Notes: generated by a model not told the origin, from the sequence alone. 64,000 nt of DNA from JACCXG01 sp963834305 (GCA_963834305.1 CAWIAX010000002.1:1922001-1986000), one strand, 5' to 3'. Counted from the stretch's first letter, positions 38,346 to 46,851 are shown. Program-made: numbers and translations.

Positions 38346-38798
38346 CTAGCCCTGCATGTCGAGGAAGAGCGCCGCCGAGCCGCGCCGCTGGAGCATCCGC
38401 TCCCGCTGCTGCGCGACCTCACGCGCCTCTTCGCAATCCTTGCAGCGGACCGCGAACGGCAACGCGCGGAGCCGGCGCTCGGAGATTTCCTCGCCGCACT
38501 CGAAGCAGTAGCCGAACGTGCCCTCCTCGAGGCGGCGCAGCGCCTCCTCGATCTTGCTGAGGGTTTCGGTCTTCATCTGGATGAGCGCGAACTCGATGTC
38601 GTCCTGGATGTCGGCTTCGGACGACTCGGCCGCGTCGAGCACGCCGTGCGTCGTGCTGTTGGCCCCCTCGCTCCGCACGTCGCGGATCTTGTCGTGCACA
38701 GCGCTCAGGATCTCCTTGCGCCGCTCCTCGAGGATGCTCTTCAACTCCGCGTAGCGATCGCGGTTCATCTGCCCACCAGGATTCTTCTGCTTGCTCAT
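38346..38798 (-). CDS. dksA: DksA/TraR-family zinc-finger protein
   Basis: A 150-residue protein with an N-terminal coiled-coil (about residues 12-90, rich in Glu/Lys/Arg) and a C4 zinc finger CFECGEEI...RCKDC near residues 99-122, then a basic-acidic tail. This is the DksA layout: the protein enters the RNA polymerase secondary channel and, with ppGpp, changes promoter choice. The tip residues between the coils (around LDAAESSEADIQ) include acidic positions as in DksA. A ppGpp enzyme is encoded 2 kb away. A GGAAGGAG site precedes the ATG. Confidence 0.88.
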   Translation of the reverse strand: MSKQKNPGGQMNRDRYAELKSILEERRKEILSAVHDKIRDVRSEGANSTTHGVLDAAESSEADIQDDIEFALIQMKTETLSKIEEALRRLEEGTFGYCFECGEEISERRLRALPFAVRCKDCEEAREVAQQRERMLQRRGSAALFLDMQG

Positions 38799-39213
38799 TA
38801 TGATTCCGCTCCTTCCGCCGAACCCCGCTTAGTAGTGCTGCAGGGCGTTATGCAATGAATCTGCCACCTATGAAATCCGGACAGTCTACCACCAGATGGC
38901 CGTACCGCGGAACCTTCGTGTGAGAAATGACGCGTGGGTTGGGGGCGAGAGGAGGGTCAGCCGGCTGGGCTGGCGCTCACGCACCCCGACCGCGGTAGCA
39001 CAACGAACGGCATCTGGTTATCTTTCAACACTTTACAAGCCACGTCTCCGTCCGGCTGTGGCGGCTGGCTCCGCTACTGCCGGATTTAGACGCTGGAGGC
39101 CCCGGATCTGGTTCGACCTGTTCTCTCGCCAGTGGGCAACGGGACGACTTCAGATGGGAAGCCAGGGACCGTGGCTGAACAGCCACGGTCCTGTCCTGTT
39201 CAGGTGGCGGCCG
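38799..39213. other. 415-base intergenic region with no recognisable gene
   Basis: The region lies between the start of the dksA-type gene and the end of the unknown gene at 39214. Apart from one hairpin at 39166-39191, no promoter pair, RNA gene or conserved reading frame is recognisable. Confidence 0.5.
39166..39191. terminator. Perfect inverted repeat, possible terminator of the unknown gene
   Basis: An 11-base perfect stem (GGACCGTGGCT with AGCCACGGTCC) and GAAC loop lies 22 bases beyond the stop of the minus-strand gene at 39214. There is no clear T tract on the minus strand, so termination is uncertain; an RNA-stabilising hairpin or protein site is also possible. Confidence 0.5.
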
Positions 39214-39809
39214 CTACTGCAGGAAGCGCCGGCCGATCGAGGTGTTGGGCACGATCCCGCGTTCAACCAGCCGCTGGCCGTCGCGGGCGCTGCCCGTCCG
39301 CAGCCATTTCTCGTAGACCCGCAGAATGTCGTGATTGCCGGGCCAGGGCGGTGCGCTCGCTGATGTCGGCCAGCACGTCGCTGAAGCCCACGAACTTTCG
39401 CGCCAGCTCCTCGAATACGCCACGGAAGGCGTCTTCGGCCCGGCTGAGGGATCCGTAGGCGTACTCCCCCATGGACACGTAGTAGTCCACGTCCACCGAC
39501 CGCCGCCGGAAGCTGTCGGAGAAGAACCCGGCCGTGAACAGCGAAAAATCCCCCAGGGTGCGGAGGCGGGTCCGCTGTTCGACGCCGCCGGTCTCCATCG
39601 CACGGATGAGCCGGATCGCCAGCGGTTCCCCGATATTCCGTGTCGGCCTGACGGTCCACCCGCACGTACTGGCAGAGCAGGTTGACCAGGTAATACTCCG
39701 TCAGGTCCCCCGCGTGCAGATGCTGGCGGGCCAGCGAGCTCTCGACCAGTTCCTTGAAGTACTCCGCAGGGGTCTGCTCGTGCAAGACGACGTCGGTTCG
39801 GCGTTCCAT
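39214..39809 (-). CDS. Conserved-looking protein of unknown function (two frameshifts)
   Basis: No family is recognised. With one base removed near 39637 and another near 39346 it encodes 197 residues. It starts MERRTDVVLHEQTPAEYFKE and continues through LHAGDLTEYYLVNLLCQYVR, LGDFSLFTAGFFSDSFRR, VDYYVSMGEYAYGSLSR and LRVYEKWLRTGS. It is soluble, mostly helical and aromatic-rich, with no signal peptide. The coding character is supported by consistent codon use across the three pieces. It is transcribed away from rpmB. Confidence 0.65.
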
Positions 39810-39976
39810 GGGGGCCTCCTCCGGCTCGGCAGCCACCTTCCAGCTCTGCAACTCCCATTCCTGGACCAATTCGCCAGTTTGCTGGCATTTCCTGGATGTA
39901 TCGGCCCGACACCTCTGTCGCGCTGCCCAGAAAGGTGGACAAATCTGTGGGGCGCCTGGGCAGGGCGCGGCTGGAA

Positions 39977-39985
39977 TGCTATAAT
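39977..39985 (+). promoter_or_regulatory. Extended -10 promoter of rpmB
   Basis: TGC followed by a perfect TATAAT at 39980-39985 is an extended -10 element. The predicted start near 39992 gives a leader of about 88 bases before the rpmB ATG at 40080. The rest of 39810-40079 shows nothing recognisable. Confidence 0.6.
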
Positions 39986-40079
39986 CCGATGTTTGTGCCG
40001 CCCGTGCGCTGCCGCGCCGGCAGACCGCGTTCGCCAATCCACCCGGCGGCACTACCCGGAAGCAAGAGACGGTCACATC

Positions 40080-40271
40080 ATGGCAAAGCGTTGCGAAATC
40101 TGCGATAAGGGCCCGGTCTTCGGGCGGAACATCAGCCACGCGCACAATGTCACGCCGCGCCGGTTCGAGCCGAACCTGCAGCGCGTCCGTGCCCTCGTGA
40201 ACGGCGGCATTCGCCGGCTTCGCGTCTGCACGCGCTGCCTGCGCTCCGGCAAGGTCGTCAAGGCCGCCTGA
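40080..40271 (+). CDS. rpmB: 50S ribosomal protein L28
   Basis: A 63-residue L28: MAKRCEICDKGPVFGRNISH at the start, NVTPRRFEPNLQRVR in the middle and LRVCTRCLRSGKV at the end. Two CxxC pairs make it the zinc-binding (C+) form. Such genomes may also have a zinc-free paralogue regulated by zinc starvation, which is not visible here. ridA follows four bases later. Confidence 0.95.
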   Translation: MAKRCEICDKGPVFGRNISHAHNVTPRRFEPNLQRVRALVNGGIRRLRVCTRCLRSGKVVKAA

Positions 40272-40275
40272 GGCC

Positions 40276-40761
40276 ATGCGGCAGGCCGTCTCGACGTCGG
40301 GAGCCCCCGCGGCCATCGGGCCGTACTCCCAGGCGATCCGCGCCGGCTCGCTGATCTTCGTCTCCGGCCAGATTCCGCTCGACCCGGCCACCGGGAGCCT
40401 GGTCGAGGGGGACATCGCCGCCCAGACCCACCGCGTCTTCCAGAACCTGCGCGCGATCCTCGAAGCCGCCGGCAGCTCGCTCGACCACGTCGTCCGCGTC
40501 GGCGTCTACCTCGCCGACATGAACGATTTCGCCGCGATGAACGCCGTCTACGCGACCTACTTCCGCGAGCCCGCCCCAGCCCGCGCCACCATCGAAGCCG
40601 CCCGCCTGCCGAAGGACGCGCGCGTCGAGATCGAAGTCATCGCCGAAGCCGGCACGCCTAGCCCTTCGCCCTTAGCCCTTAGCCCTTCGCCCTTCAGCCC
40701 TTCGCCCTTTCCCCTGCCCGCTCGACGTCCACCACGCCGTCCACGCTGCGCAGCGACTTGA
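40276..40761 (+). CDS. ridA: RidA-family enamine/imine deaminase with repeat-derived C-terminal extension
   Basis: Residues 1-126 are a complete RidA: GPYSQAIRAGSLIFVSGQIP, then VYLADMNDFAAMN, and the catalytic arginine in PARATIEAARLPKDARVEIE. It hydrolyses reactive enamines released by PLP enzymes. The normal family end is near VIAEAG at about 40650. Here the frame runs on through the heptamer array, producing a Ser/Pro-rich tail (TPSPSPLALSPSPF) and an Arg-rich end, and overlaps the 3' end of the convergent Rel/Spo gene by 68 bases. The tail looks like a by-product of the repeat. Confidence 0.9.
   Translation: MRQAVSTSGAPAAIGPYSQAIRAGSLIFVSGQIPLDPATGSLVEGDIAAQTHRVFQNLRAILEAAGSSLDHVVRVGVYLADMNDFAAMNAVYATYFREPAPARATIEAARLPKDARVEIEVIAEAGTPSPSPLALSPSPFSPSPFPLPARRPPRRPRCAAT
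40660..40710. repeat. AAGGGCN heptamer array, site 1
   Basis: About seven copies of a 7-base unit, AAGGGC plus one variable base, on the minus strand (seen as NGCCCTT on the plus strand), with one or two 8-base spacings. The array spans the convergent junction of ridA and the Rel/Spo gene. It encodes the last residues and the stop codon of the Rel/Spo protein and the extra tail of RidA. Confidence 0.85.
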
Positions 40762-42856
40762 TCACCTTCTGCAGGTGGGTGACGTCGCTGATCTCGACCG
40801 TCATGTCGATCCGGCCGCGCTGGTCGGACGTCGTCGCCTCGACGTTGCGGATGTTGGTGTTGATGCCGGCAATCTTCGAGCTGACGTCGGCGAGGATGCC
40901 CTTGCGGTCCTCGACCTGGATGCTCAGGCGAACGGTGTAGGGGGCCGGGTCGGAGCCCTTGTCCCATTCGACGTCGATCCGGCGCTCCGGGTCGTAGAGC
41001 AGGTTCACCACGTTCGTGCAGGTGGCGGCGTGGACCGACACCCCCTTGCCGCGGGTGATGTAGCCGACGATCTTCTCGCCGCGGATCGGGTTGCAGCAGC
41101 GGGCGCGGAAGACCATCAGGTCGTCCATCCCGCGGACCTTGATTTTCTCCTCGCCGGTGCCGAGCACCCGCTTCACGACCGCCGTCAGCGCGCTCTCCTG
41201 CTGCGGCTCCTTGAGCTGCTGCGGCGTGAGCCTGGCGATCACTGCCTTGGCCGACAGCCGGCCGTAGGCGATGGCGGTGAAGAGCTCCTCGGGCTTCTGG
41301 AAGCCGTGCTCCCCGAGCACCGCCGCGAAGCGCTCCCCTTCCGTGATGTTCTTCACGTTGAGGCCGTAGCGCCGGGCTTCCTTGTCGAACAGCTTGCGGC
41401 CGAGCTCGAGGCTGCGGATCTTCTCTTCCGCGTGCGTGAAGTGCCGGATCTTGTTGCGGGCCCGCGACGTCGCCACGAAGCTGAGCCAGTCGCGGGTGGG
41501 CGTGTGCCCCGGCGCGGTGATGATCTCCACGATGTCGCCGTTGCGCAGGCGTGTGCGCAGCGGCACCATCTTCCCGTTCACGCGGGCGCCGACGCACTGG
41601 TGCCCGACGTCGGTGTGGATGGCATACGCGAAATCCACCGGCGTCGCGTCGCGCGGCAGCGCCTTCACCTCCCCCTTCGGCGTGAAGATGTAGACCTCTT
41701 CGGGGTAGAGCTCGATCTTGAGGTTCTGCAGGAACTCCTGCGGGTCGCGCACTTCCTGCTGCCACTCGAGCAGCTGGCGCAGCCAGAGGAAGTACTGCTC
41801 GTCGCGGTCCGCGCCGACGCGCCCCTCCTTGTACTTCCAGTGCGCGGCAATGCCTTCCTCGGCGATGCGGTGCATCTCGGACGAGCGAATCTGCACCTCG
41901 AACGGCAGGCCGCGCTCGCTGACCACCGAGGTGTGCAGCGACTGGTAGCCGTTCGGCCGCGGCATCGCGATGAAGTCCTTGATGCGGCCCGGCACCGGCG
42001 CCCACGTCTGATGGATGATGCCGAGCGCCGCGTAGCAGTCGCGCACCGAGCCGGTGATGATGCGGAGGGCGACCAGATCGTAGACCTGCTCGAGGTCGAT
42101 CTTCTGCCGCTTCAGTTTCTGGTGGATGCTGAACAGCCGCTTGATGCGCCCGTCGATGTGCATCACCGGCACCTGCGCCTCGACGAGCTTGGCGGTGATC
42201 GTCTTCTTCAGCTCGTCGATCATCCCCTCGGTGGCGCGGCGGCGCGCCTCGACACGCCCGCGCAGCGACTCGTAGGCCTTGGGCTCGAGATAGCGGAACG
42301 CCAGCTCCTCGAGCTCGTTCTTCACCTTGCTCATGCCGAGGCGGTTGGCGATCGGCGCGTAGATGTCGCGCGTCTCCTGCGCGATCTTGATGCGGCGCTC
42401 CTCCGGCAGGTGATGCAGCGTCCGCATGTTGTGCAGCCGGTCCGCCAGCTTCACCAGGATGACGCGGATGTCGTCGACCATCGCGAGCAGCATCTTGCGG
42501 AAGTTCTCCGCCTGCCGCTCCTCGCTCGACGAGAACTGGATGGCGCCGAGCTTGGTCACCCCCTCGACGACGTGCGCGACGTCGGCCCCGAACAGCTCCT
42601 TGATCCGCTCGATCGGCGTCTGCGTGTCCTCGACGATGTCGTGCAGCAGGCCGGCGGCGATCGCCACCACGTCGAGCTTCATGTCGGCGAGCTGGTCGGC
42701 GACTTCGAGCGGGTGCACCAGGTAAGGCTCACCCGAGTGGCGGACCTGCCCCTTGTGCTCGAACGCCGAGAAGACGTACGCCCGCCTCAGCAGTTCGATA
42801 TCGGCGTCCGGATTGCTGCTCCGGACCTTTTCGGCGAGGTCCTCGAACCGGATCAT
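40694..42856 (-). CDS. relA: Bifunctional (p)ppGpp synthetase/hydrolase (Rel/SpoT)
   Basis: A 720-residue long RSH enzyme. The HD hydrolase domain has LLHDIVEDT near residue 70 and RLHNMRTL. The synthetase domain has RIKRLFSIHQKL, YDLVALRIIT and NGYQSLHTSV. TGS (IYIFTPKGEV-type strand, here VYIFTPKGEVKALP) precedes a CC-type zinc region (RARCCNPIRGE) and a C-terminal ACT domain. Both catalytic halves look intact, so it should make and degrade ppGpp. The last five residues derive from the AAGGGCN array. A DksA-type partner is encoded 2 kb away. Confidence 0.94.
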   Translation of the reverse strand: MIRFEDLAEKVRSSNPDADIELLRRAYVFSAFEHKGQVRHSGEPYLVHPLEVADQLADMKLDVVAIAAGLLHDIVEDTQTPIERIKELFGADVAHVVEGVTKLGAIQFSSSEERQAENFRKMLLAMVDDIRVILVKLADRLHNMRTLHHLPEERRIKIAQETRDIYAPIANRLGMSKVKNELEELAFRYLEPKAYESLRGRVEARRRATEGMIDELKKTITAKLVEAQVPVMHIDGRIKRLFSIHQKLKRQKIDLEQVYDLVALRIITGSVRDCYAALGIIHQTWAPVPGRIKDFIAMPRPNGYQSLHTSVVSERGLPFEVQIRSSEMHRIAEEGIAAHWKYKEGRVGADRDEQYFLWLRQLLEWQQEVRDPQEFLQNLKIELYPEEVYIFTPKGEVKALPRDATPVDFAYAIHTDVGHQCVGARVNGKMVPLRTRLRNGDIVEIITAPGHTPTRDWLSFVATSRARNKIRHFTHAEEKIRSLELGRKLFDKEARRYGLNVKNITEGERFAAVLGEHGFQKPEELFTAIAYGRLSAKAVIARLTPQQLKEPQQESALTAVVKRVLGTGEEKIKVRGMDDLMVFRARCCNPIRGEKIVGYITRGKGVSVHAATCTNVVNLLYDPERRIDVEWDKGSDPAPYTVRLSIQVEDRKGILADVSSKIAGINTNIRNVEATTSDQRGRIDMTVEISDVTHLQKVIKSLRSVDGVVDVERAGERAKG

Positions 42857-42947
42857 GGATGTCGGTGTCTAAACGGTGCGACCGGGTTTTCAGGGGGGCC
42901 CGCGCCGCGCCTCTGGCCCCCTGCGCAGGACGGACGAAAACCCCGGG

Positions 42948-42977
42948 TTGACGGCGCGTTTTTTGGTTCACTATACT
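42948..42977 (+). promoter_or_regulatory. Sigma70-type promoter of the TPR lipoprotein gene
   Basis: TTGACG at 42948-42953 and TATACT at 42972-42977 with an 18-base spacer. The leader is about 97 bases. It lies in the divergent gap shared with the Rel/Spo gene; no equally clear minus-strand promoter is seen. Confidence 0.65.
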
Positions 42978-43079
42978 GACGCGGTCCAGGCGCCCGGCAG
43001 GGCCCCCCGTGCCTGCACCATTCTAATACCCACTATCAGCGCGCACCTGGGTTTGCGCCCCCGAGGGAGAAGAGGGAAC

Positions 43080-44063
43080 ATGAAGACCCGGATTCGGACG
43101 GTGTCGGTTGCGATGGCAGTGCTCATGCTTGGGCTCAGCGTTGCGACGGCCGGCTGTGGCAAGTATTCATTCAGCAATCTGAAGGCGATGCGGGCCTTCA
43201 AGGGCGCCAACGACCACTACCGCGGTCAGCGCTGGCGCGAGGCGGCCAACGGTTACGAAGCCGTAATCGCCGCCAATCCGAATTACGAGGCGAATCCGGA
43301 CTTCACCGCCGCTTACTTCTTCCTCGGCAACAGCTACGACAACCTCTACAAGCCGGCCCGCCAGGGGGAGCCCGAAAACGACGCCTACATGAACAAGGCG
43401 ATCGAGAACTACACCCTGGCCGCGGAAAAGGCGTCGAACCCCCTGATCAAGCGCCGGGCCCTCGAATATCTGGTCGCCGCCTACGGCTCGGACAAGCTGA
43501 ACGACCCGGAGAAGGCCGAGCCGGTCGTCCAGAAGATGATTGCTCTCGATCCGAGCGAACCGACGTCCTACTTCGCCCTGTCGAAGATCTACGAGGACGC
43601 CGGCCGCTACGAGGAGGCCGAGCAGGCGCTCCTCAAAGCCCGCGACGCCAAGCCGGACGACCCGGCCGTCCACAACGCCATCGGCCAGTACTACAACCGG
43701 CAGGGAGACTTCGATAAGACCATCGAAGCCTTCAACCGCGCCGCCGACCTCAACCCCAACGATCCGCAGGGCTACCACCTCATCGGTGGCTACTACCAGG
43801 ACAAGGCGTCCAAGGACTTCCGCCTGTCGACCGCCCAGAAGATCGAATACAACCAGAAGGGCATCGAGGCCGAAGACAAGGCGCTGGCCCTCAACCCGAA
43901 CTACATCGACGCGCTGGTCTACAAGAACATCCTGCTGCGCCAGCTCGCGAACCTCGAGAAGGATTCAGCCAAGCAGAAGCAGCTGATCAACGAGGCCGAC
44001 CAGCTCCGGAACAAGGCGATGGAGCTGCAGAAGGGCAATCTGGCCGGGGCGCCGACCAAGTAG
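43080..44063 (+). CDS. TPR-repeat lipoprotein
   Basis: A 327-residue protein. The N-terminus is a lipoprotein signal with lipobox TAGC, giving Cys26 as the modified residue. The mature part is a series of tetratricopeptide repeats: NDHYRGQRWREAANGYEAVI, TSYFALSKIYEDAGRYEEAE, PAVHNAIGQYYNRQGDFDKT and a last one around ALALNPNYIDAL. TPR lipoproteins scaffold protein complexes in the periplasm; BamD-like roles are possible, but the partner is unknown. It has its own promoter and a strong terminator, so it is probably well expressed on its own. Confidence 0.85.
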   Translation: MKTRIRTVSVAMAVLMLGLSVATAGCGKYSFSNLKAMRAFKGANDHYRGQRWREAANGYEAVIAANPNYEANPDFTAAYFFLGNSYDNLYKPARQGEPENDAYMNKAIENYTLAAEKASNPLIKRRALEYLVAAYGSDKLNDPEKAEPVVQKMIALDPSEPTSYFALSKIYEDAGRYEEAEQALLKARDAKPDDPAVHNAIGQYYNRQGDFDKTIEAFNRAADLNPNDPQGYHLIGGYYQDKASKDFRLSTAQKIEYNQKGIEAEDKALALNPNYIDALVYKNILLRQLANLEKDSAKQKQLINEADQLRNKAMELQKGNLAGAPTK

Positions 44064-44090
44064 GCCGGTACCCCTCCCTCCGGACCTCCA

Positions 44091-44126
44091 GGGCCGGGCG
44101 CTCGAGGCGTCCGGCCCTTCTTTTTT
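44091..44126 (+). terminator. Rho-independent terminator of the TPR gene
   Basis: An 11-base stem (outer GGGCCGG with CCGGCCC) and a five-base loop, followed by TTCTTTTTT, 28 bases after the stop codon. Confidence 0.88.
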
Positions 44127-44176
44127 GCCCGCCCACACCCTGCGCCGCCCTTCCTCTCCGCAACGGCCTCAGGGGG

Positions 44177-44257
44177 AAAAGGGCGAAGGGCAAAGGGCGA
44201 AGGGCGAAGGGCGAAGGGACCAAGGGCGAAGGGCCAAGGGCTAAGGGCCAAGGGCCG
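44177..44257. repeat. AAGGGCN heptamer array, site 2
   Basis: About eleven units of AAGGGC plus one variable base (G, A, C or T) on the plus strand, with a single interruption (AAGGGACC) in the middle. It lies between the terminator of the TPR gene and the terminator of the exbD genes, that is, in the dead zone of a convergent junction. It has the same unit as the array at 40660-40710. Confidence 0.9.
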
Positions 44258-44266
44258 GGCGCAGAC

Positions 44267-44297
44267 AAAAAAAGGGCGGCATCCGGAGATGCCGCCC
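44267..44297 (-). terminator. Rho-independent terminator of the tonB-exbB-exbD-exbD operon
   Basis: On the minus strand a perfect 10-base stem (GGGCGGCATC with GATGCCGCCC, four-base loop) is followed by seven T residues, 29 bases beyond the stop of the last exbD gene. Confidence 0.9.
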
Positions 44298-44325
44298 GCG
44301 GGTATGGACCGGAGTGTGCCGGTGG

Positions 44326-44787
44326 TTAGTTGCTGGCGGCGTCGCCGCGGCGCATGCCTTCGGTGACGATGCCGACTTTCTCGACGCCGGCGCCCTTGGC
44401 CGCGTCGATGACGGCGATGATCTCGGCGTAGCGCAGGCGCGGGTCGCCGATGACGAACATCGTCTTTTCCTTGCGGCTCTCGAAGGTGGTCCGGAGGAAC
44501 TCCTGGAGCCCGGTGAGCGCGATCACCTGCTTGTTGACGGTGATCGAGCGGTCCGCCGAGATGTCGAGGACGATCTGGTTGGTGTCAACCGGCGCGTCGG
44601 TCTTCTTCGTCTCGAGCGGCAGGTTGACGTCGACCCCCTTCTGCGTGAGCGGGAGGGCGGCCATGAAGATGATGAGCAGGACGAGCAGGACGTCGATGAG
44701 CGGGGTGACGTTCATGTCCGCACTGGCGTGCGGCGTTTCCGCGCGGACGACACGCTCGGCGCCGAAGTGCTTGTGTGCGTGGGCCAT
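44326..44787 (-). CDS. exbD: ExbD/TolR-family biopolymer transport protein (second copy)
   Basis: A 153-residue protein with a short cytoplasmic N-terminus, one transmembrane helix (PLIDVLLVLLIIFMAALPL, near residue 30) containing the proton-binding aspartate, and a periplasmic domain. It works with ExbB as the proton-driven stator for TonB. Its start codon shares bases with the stop of the preceding exbD (TAATG), so translation is coupled. The pairing of two different ExbDs is common in acidobacteria and may give a heteromeric stator. Confidence 0.92.
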   Translation of the reverse strand: MAHAHKHFGAERVVRAETPHASADMNVTPLIDVLLVLLIIFMAALPLTQKGVDVNLPLETKKTDAPVDTNQIVLDISADRSITVNKQVIALTGLQEFLRTTFESRKEKTMFVIGDPRLRYAEIIAVIDAAKGAGVEKVGIVTEGMRRGDAASN

Positions 44788-45227
44788 TACTTGCCTCCCG
44801 TCGTCTCACCGGGCTTGGTCTTCCGCTCGGTGATGAGCCCGATGTCCTCGATGCCCACCTTCCGGAGGTCGTCCATGGCCGACATGATCGAGGCGTAGGC
44901 CGCGTCCTGGTCCCCCTTGATGAGGACGATGCGCTCGGACTTGTCCTCGAGCTTGAACTTGACGCGCTCGGCCATCGTGGACTTCTCGACCTCGATGCCG
45001 TCGACGTAGAACTTGTTGTTCGCATCGACAGCCACGACCGTCTGCCCCTGCGTTTCCGGCTTGTCGACCGTGTTCTCCGCGGTGGGGAGGGTCACGGGGA
45101 CGCCCTTCTGCAGCATCGGGGCGATCAGCATCATGATGATGAGGAGCACCAGCATGACGTCGACCAGCGGCGTCACGTTGATGTCGGATTTCGGGCCGCC
45201 TTTTGCGCCGCCTACGTCCATTGCCAT
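44787..45227 (-). CDS. exbD: ExbD/TolR-family biopolymer transport protein (first copy)
   Basis: A 146-residue ExbD. The helix PLVDVMLVLLIIMMLIAPML near residue 20 carries the conserved Asp. The periplasmic part, with KSERIVLIKGDQDAAY, is the usual TolR/ExbD fold. A Gly-rich N-terminus (AMDVGGAKGGPKSD) precedes the helix. It lies 96 bases downstream of exbB and is coupled to the second exbD. Confidence 0.92.
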   Translation of the reverse strand: MAMDVGGAKGGPKSDINVTPLVDVMLVLLIIMMLIAPMLQKGVPVTLPTAENTVDKPETQGQTVVAVDANNKFYVDGIEVEKSTMAERVKFKLEDKSERIVLIKGDQDAAYASIMSAMDDLRKVGIEDIGLITERKTKPGETTGGK

Positions 45228-45323
45228 GGGGTTGACTCCTTGATTGCTGGGCGCCCGGCCTGCCGGGAGCCCGTCGGGAGGGCGCGGCGCGGGCCGCCGG
45301 GGCCCGCGCCAGCCATCCGTTTC

Positions 45324-45995
45324 TTACGCCGTCTTCTTGATGAAGTAGTCAACGAGCTCGGACGACGAGTTGTCCATTTCCACGTTGAAGTACTCGATAC
45401 GGCCGGTCAGGTAATTGTAGAACCAGACGGCCGGAATGGCCACCACGAGGCCCAGGGCGGTTTCGACGAGCGCTTCCGAGATGCCGGCCGACACGGCGGC
45501 GAGACCGCCCGAGCCGGTGGCGGCGATGCCCTGGAACGCGGTGATGATGCCGACGACCGTGCCGAGGAGGCCGACGAACGGCGCGGTCGCGCCGATGGTG
45601 GCGAGCGACGAGACGCCCTTCTTGAGGTCGTTGGCGGTCAGCGCCGAGGCGCGCTGGATGGCGCGGCGGACGGTGTCGACGAGGTCCTCACGGCTGAGGT
45701 TGGAGCCGCTTTCCTGCTGGAACTGGTATTCCTGCAACCCGGCCAGGACGACTTTCGCCAGGTGGCTGTAGCGGTAGTTCTTCGAGGACGAAATTGCAAT
45801 GGCGTCCTTGAGGCGGCCTTCCTTCAGGTGCTTCGCCACCTGCGGCGCATAGAGCTTCGACTGCTTCTTCGCCTGGTTGAAGGTGTAGATCCGCTCGATC
45901 GCCACGCCAAACGAGATCATCGACATGATGATCAGAATCACGCCGATCCCCTTGGCCACCAAGCCCATCTCGTTCCACATGTGCATCAAGTCCAT
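45324..45995 (-). CDS. exbB: MotA/TolQ/ExbB proton channel family protein
   Basis: A 223-residue protein with three transmembrane segments: near residue 15, near residue 125 (LATIGATAPFVGLLGTVVGI, the proton-channel signature) and near residue 165 (ISEALVETALGLVVAIPAV). It forms the pentameric channel around ExbD. It lies 130 bases downstream of tonB in the same direction, and is the power unit for receptors such as the one at 4.5-7.8 kb. Confidence 0.93.
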   Translation of the reverse strand: MDLMHMWNEMGLVAKGIGVILIIMSMISFGVAIERIYTFNQAKKQSKLYAPQVAKHLKEGRLKDAIAISSSKNYRYSHLAKVVLAGLQEYQFQQESGSNLSREDLVDTVRRAIQRASALTANDLKKGVSSLATIGATAPFVGLLGTVVGIITAFQGIAATGSGGLAAVSAGISEALVETALGLVVAIPAVWFYNYLTGRIEYFNVEMDNSSSELVDYFIKKTA

Positions 45996-46125
45996 TGCGC
46001 CACTCCTCCGGTCCTGGATTCATCCAGAATAAAGCTGACTTTGCGATCGAGATGGCGGGGCCTGCACCCCGCCGTAGAACAGGATCCACTGGACGTCCCC
46101 GCGGCTGCCCGCGGAACGCCGCGCC

Positions 46126-46851
46126 TCACTGCAACGTAAAGTTCACCGTGACCGTCATGATGACCGGTACCGGCACGCCGTTCAGCAGCGTCGGCGTGAA
46201 CTGCCACTGCTTCACGGCGTCGAGCGCCGCCTGGTCGAGCAGCGGGATCGACCGCAGCACCTTGGCGTCCTTGACCCGGCCGTCCGGGCCGATGGTGGCC
46301 TCGATGATGACCACCCCCTGCACCCGCGCCGACTGCGCGATGGGCGGGTACACGGGGTTGACGTTGCGGGTCTTCGTCGGCGCCTTGATGTTGCCGCCGA
46401 CGCGCACCGGCGCCGAGGGCGGCGGTGGCGGAGGAGGAGGGGCCGGCAGGCCGCCGACCACGCCACCGATAGTACCACCGGGAATCCCGCCTTCCACACC
46501 GCCGGGCACGCCGGCGCTCACGCCGACCGCCGGAGGGGCCACCTCGGGGACGATTTCCTTCGGGGCTTCGACCGGGGCCGCGTTGGGGTTGGACACCGGC
46601 TGCGGCGTCACCTTGGGCGGAGCGGCCGCCGCGGGCGGGGGCGGGGGCGGGGGTGGCGGGGGCGGCGGCGGCGCCGCGAACGCCATCATCGTGTCCGGCG
46701 TCGGCAGCACGTCGGCTGCCATCAGCGGGATGATGATCACCGCGCCAAACAGGACCAGATGCGCCAGGATGGACAGCGGGACCGTGTACCACGCCTGGGA
46801 GCCGACCTTGATGGACGGATCAACTACGTCACCGAACATGTCACGCGGCAC
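46126..46851 (-). CDS. tonB: TonB-family energy transducer
   Basis: A 241-residue protein: an N-terminal membrane helix (near residues 25-45), a proline-rich spacer with an unbroken run of twelve or more prolines near residue 80, a Gly-rich stretch (GGVEGGIPGGTIGGVVGG) and a C-terminal TonB domain (NPVYPPIAQSARVQGVVIIE to KQWQFTPTLLNGVPVPV). It couples ExbB/ExbD proton flow to outer-membrane receptors. It is the first gene of the tonB-exbB-exbD-exbD operon and has a near-consensus promoter 45 bases upstream. Confidence 0.93.
   Translation of the reverse strand: MPRDMFGDVVDPSIKVGSQAWYTVPLSILAHLVLFGAVIIIPLMAADVLPTPDTMMAFAAPPPPPPPPPPPPPAAAAPPKVTPQPVSNPNAAPVEAPKEIVPEVAPPAVGVSAGVPGGVEGGIPGGTIGGVVGGLPAPPPPPPPPSAPVRVGGNIKAPTKTRNVNPVYPPIAQSARVQGVVIIEATIGPDGRVKDAKVLRSIPLLDQAALDAVKQWQFTPTLLNGVPVPVIMTVTVNFTLQ

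Noticed and set aside
40660..40710. Short regular repeats considered as a CRISPR array (also 44177-44257)
   Set aside because: The units are 7 bases with no spacers, and no cas genes are nearby.
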